Assembly (NCBI GenBank): GCA_023404715.1
Contig: JAEYAR010000102.1
Location: 1 to 22,145 of the forward strand
Source: Bacillota bacterium
GTDB taxonomy: Bacteria; Bacillota; Clostridia; Christensenellales; Aristaeellaceae
Reading direction: 5' to 3'
DNA: 22,145 nt
Shown in pieces: positions 21,190-22,145 of the stretch. Every line of letters begins with the position of its first letter. The stretch's first letter is position 1. The translations under genes were made by a program, and so were the position numbers. A model generated the notes under the pieces. The model was not told the DNA's origin. It ran no database searches and saw nothing but the letters and a program-made list of their open reading frames with translations.

Positions 21190-22145
21190 ATGAAAATGCA
21201 AAGGATTACTCACCGCATGCTGGCCATTCTCATGAGTTTGATGCTGCTGCTGAGCATGCCCGCCGCCATCGTGCTGGCTGAGCAGCTCGCCCCCGCCGTC
21301 GTATCGGCCGTCTATACGGCCGAGGATGGCAGCGTGCAAAGCTTTAACGCGTCGCTCGTGACCGATTCCGAAGGGCGTACGGACGTCTACTGGATTCAGG
21401 TGCCGGACGCCGCCATGCTGCAAAATCTGGCGCTCACCGTCGAGCTGTGGGGCCCGGACGGCATGCCGCTGGAGAGCATGATCTTTACGCCGGACATCTC
21501 CTTTGGCTGGGATTTCAGCCAAAGCGTCGACCAGCCGATGCTGGTCACCGGGGCGGACAGCGTCGATCCCACCAAGACGGTGCGCTTTTACGTCGTCGCA
21601 ACCTCGGCGGAAGTGCCCGTGCCCTCCACCCAGGAAGAGGTGGATCAGTACGTCTATTCCTATATGTTGGAGCAGACGAGGGAAGATGCATTTGCCGCGG
21701 AGGAACCCATCGGCAGCGGTGAAGGTTCCCCTCTCGACGACGAAGATCCCGGCTTCGGCGACGAAGATCCCGGCTTCGGCGACGAAGGAGTTACCGTCGA
21801 TCCGCCTCTCCAGCTCTTGGATACTTACGTGCTGGCCGCCGCGGCGGACGGCCCGACCATGCTGCTGCAGAATCCCAATCAGGTCGACGACACCGTACTG
21901 TATTTGGATAACGGCGAACCCATGTCGGTCGGCAATTATTTTCTCGACGACAACAACGTCTATTGGCTCTTTGTCACGCGCTATCAAGACGGCGCCACCG
22001 GTTACGTACGGCTGAACGACGTCACGCCGCTGTCGGATGCTGAAAAAGACGCCGTCTTAAGCCTGTACAAGCCCGCTTCGGAGCCCGAGCCCGAACCCGA
22101 GCCTGAGATCAGCCCCGAGCCTGAACCCGCGCCTGAGATCAGCCC
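21190..22145 (+). CDS. Secreted acidic repeat protein with SH3-like segment (C-terminus beyond the window)
   Basis: At least 318 residues, cut by the window end. The ATG at 21190-21192 follows AGGAGG by six bases; a second ATG two codons on is possible. The signal peptide is residues 1-30 (core LAILMSLMLLLSMPAAIVLA). An N-terminal domain (about 31-150) is rich in beta-strand patterns (VYWIQVPDAA, VELWGPDG, VRFYVVATS). Next comes an acidic linker with a two-copy DEDPGFG repeat. An SH3b-like segment (about 245-285) has GEPMSVGNYFLDDNNVYWLFVTRYQDGATGYVRLNDV. A Pro/Glu-rich tail (PEPEPEPEISPEPEPAPEIS) follows, typical of a spacer crossing the cell wall before another domain. It is probably a surface protein; no enzymatic motif is seen in the visible part. 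It is transcribed divergently from the Nudix gene. Confidence 0.85.
   Translation, partial: MKMQRITHRMLAILMSLMLLLSMPAAIVLAEQLAPAVVSAVYTAEDGSVQSFNASLVTDSEGRTDVYWIQVPDAAMLQNLALTVELWGPDGMPLESMIFTPDISFGWDFSQSVDQPMLVTGADSVDPTKTVRFYVVATSAEVPVPSTQEEVDQYVYSYMLEQTREDAFAAEEPIGSGEGSPLDDEDPGFGDEDPGFGDEGVTVDPPLQLLDTYVLAAAADGPTMLLQNPNQVDDTVLYLDNGEPMSVGNYFLDDNNVYWLFVTRYQDGATGYVRLNDVTPLSDAEKDAVLSLYKPASEPEPEPEPEISPEPEPAPEIS
21739..21780 (+). repeat. Two tandem 21-bp repeats in the secreted-protein gene
   Basis: Two identical 21-bp units encode DEDPGFG twice, followed by a partial third unit (GACGAAG). The exact identity suggests recent slippage and possible copy-number variation between strains. Confidence 0.85.

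Noticed and set aside
20995..21987. A 330-codon minus-strand open frame opposite the secreted protein
   Set aside because: The opposite strand has a near-consensus promoter, Shine-Dalgarno, signal peptide and sensible domains. This frame has none of these.

Overview
Organism and setting. The window looks like a chromosomal segment of a GC-rich, gut-type Clostridia member of the Bacillota. The evidence is strong GGAGG-type ribosome binding sites, several TTG starts, consensus vegetative (TTGACA/TATAAT) promoters, a yclNOPQ-order siderophore importer, feoA-feoA-feoB with a FeoB-associated Cys-rich peptide, and an LplABC-like sugar transporter beside a YesM/YesN-like two-component system. The order (possibly Christensenellales) is my guess from overall style and cannot be settled here. 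No rRNA, tRNA, CRISPR array, transposase or phage structural gene was found. Left part (1-9173): an iron island. A cluster of four near-perfect hairpins (7-140) lies just past the end of a four-gene siderophore ABC importer (3939 to 178, minus strand). Next comes the ferrous-iron operon feoA1-feoA2-feoB-Cys-rich peptide-DtxR-like-HMA protein (8060 to 4067, minus). A second, canonical DtxR/IdeR-type regulator (8260-8634, plus) and a DUF2325 protein (9068 to 8787, minus) follow. These units are tied together by seven copies of a 14-bp dyad, TTAG-N6-CTAA, placed at or just after the promoters. Two of the promoters, feoA1 and DUF2325, share an almost identical two-operator layout. I read this as one iron-repressed regulon that includes an uncharacterised DUF2325 protein. 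Middle (9202-9872): an AT-rich patch with an XRE-type repressor, an 11-bp inverted repeat over its promoter, a doubtful 22-codon ORF, and a strong hairpin terminator. Right part (9873-20944): a carbohydrate-sensing and uptake locus, all on the minus strand. In transcription order it runs Nudix ADP-sugar hydrolase, a GH2/beta-mannosidase-like protein that seems to have lost its catalytic residues, a canonical intrinsic terminator, YesN-like response regulator, YesM-like sensor kinase, two CUT1 permeases, an extracellular solute-binding protein, and an FAD-dependent oxidoreductase. No ATPase is encoded with the transporter, so a shared ATPase elsewhere is expected. Right edge (21061-22145): a strong plus-strand promoter drives a secreted, acidic, repeat-containing protein that runs off the window.
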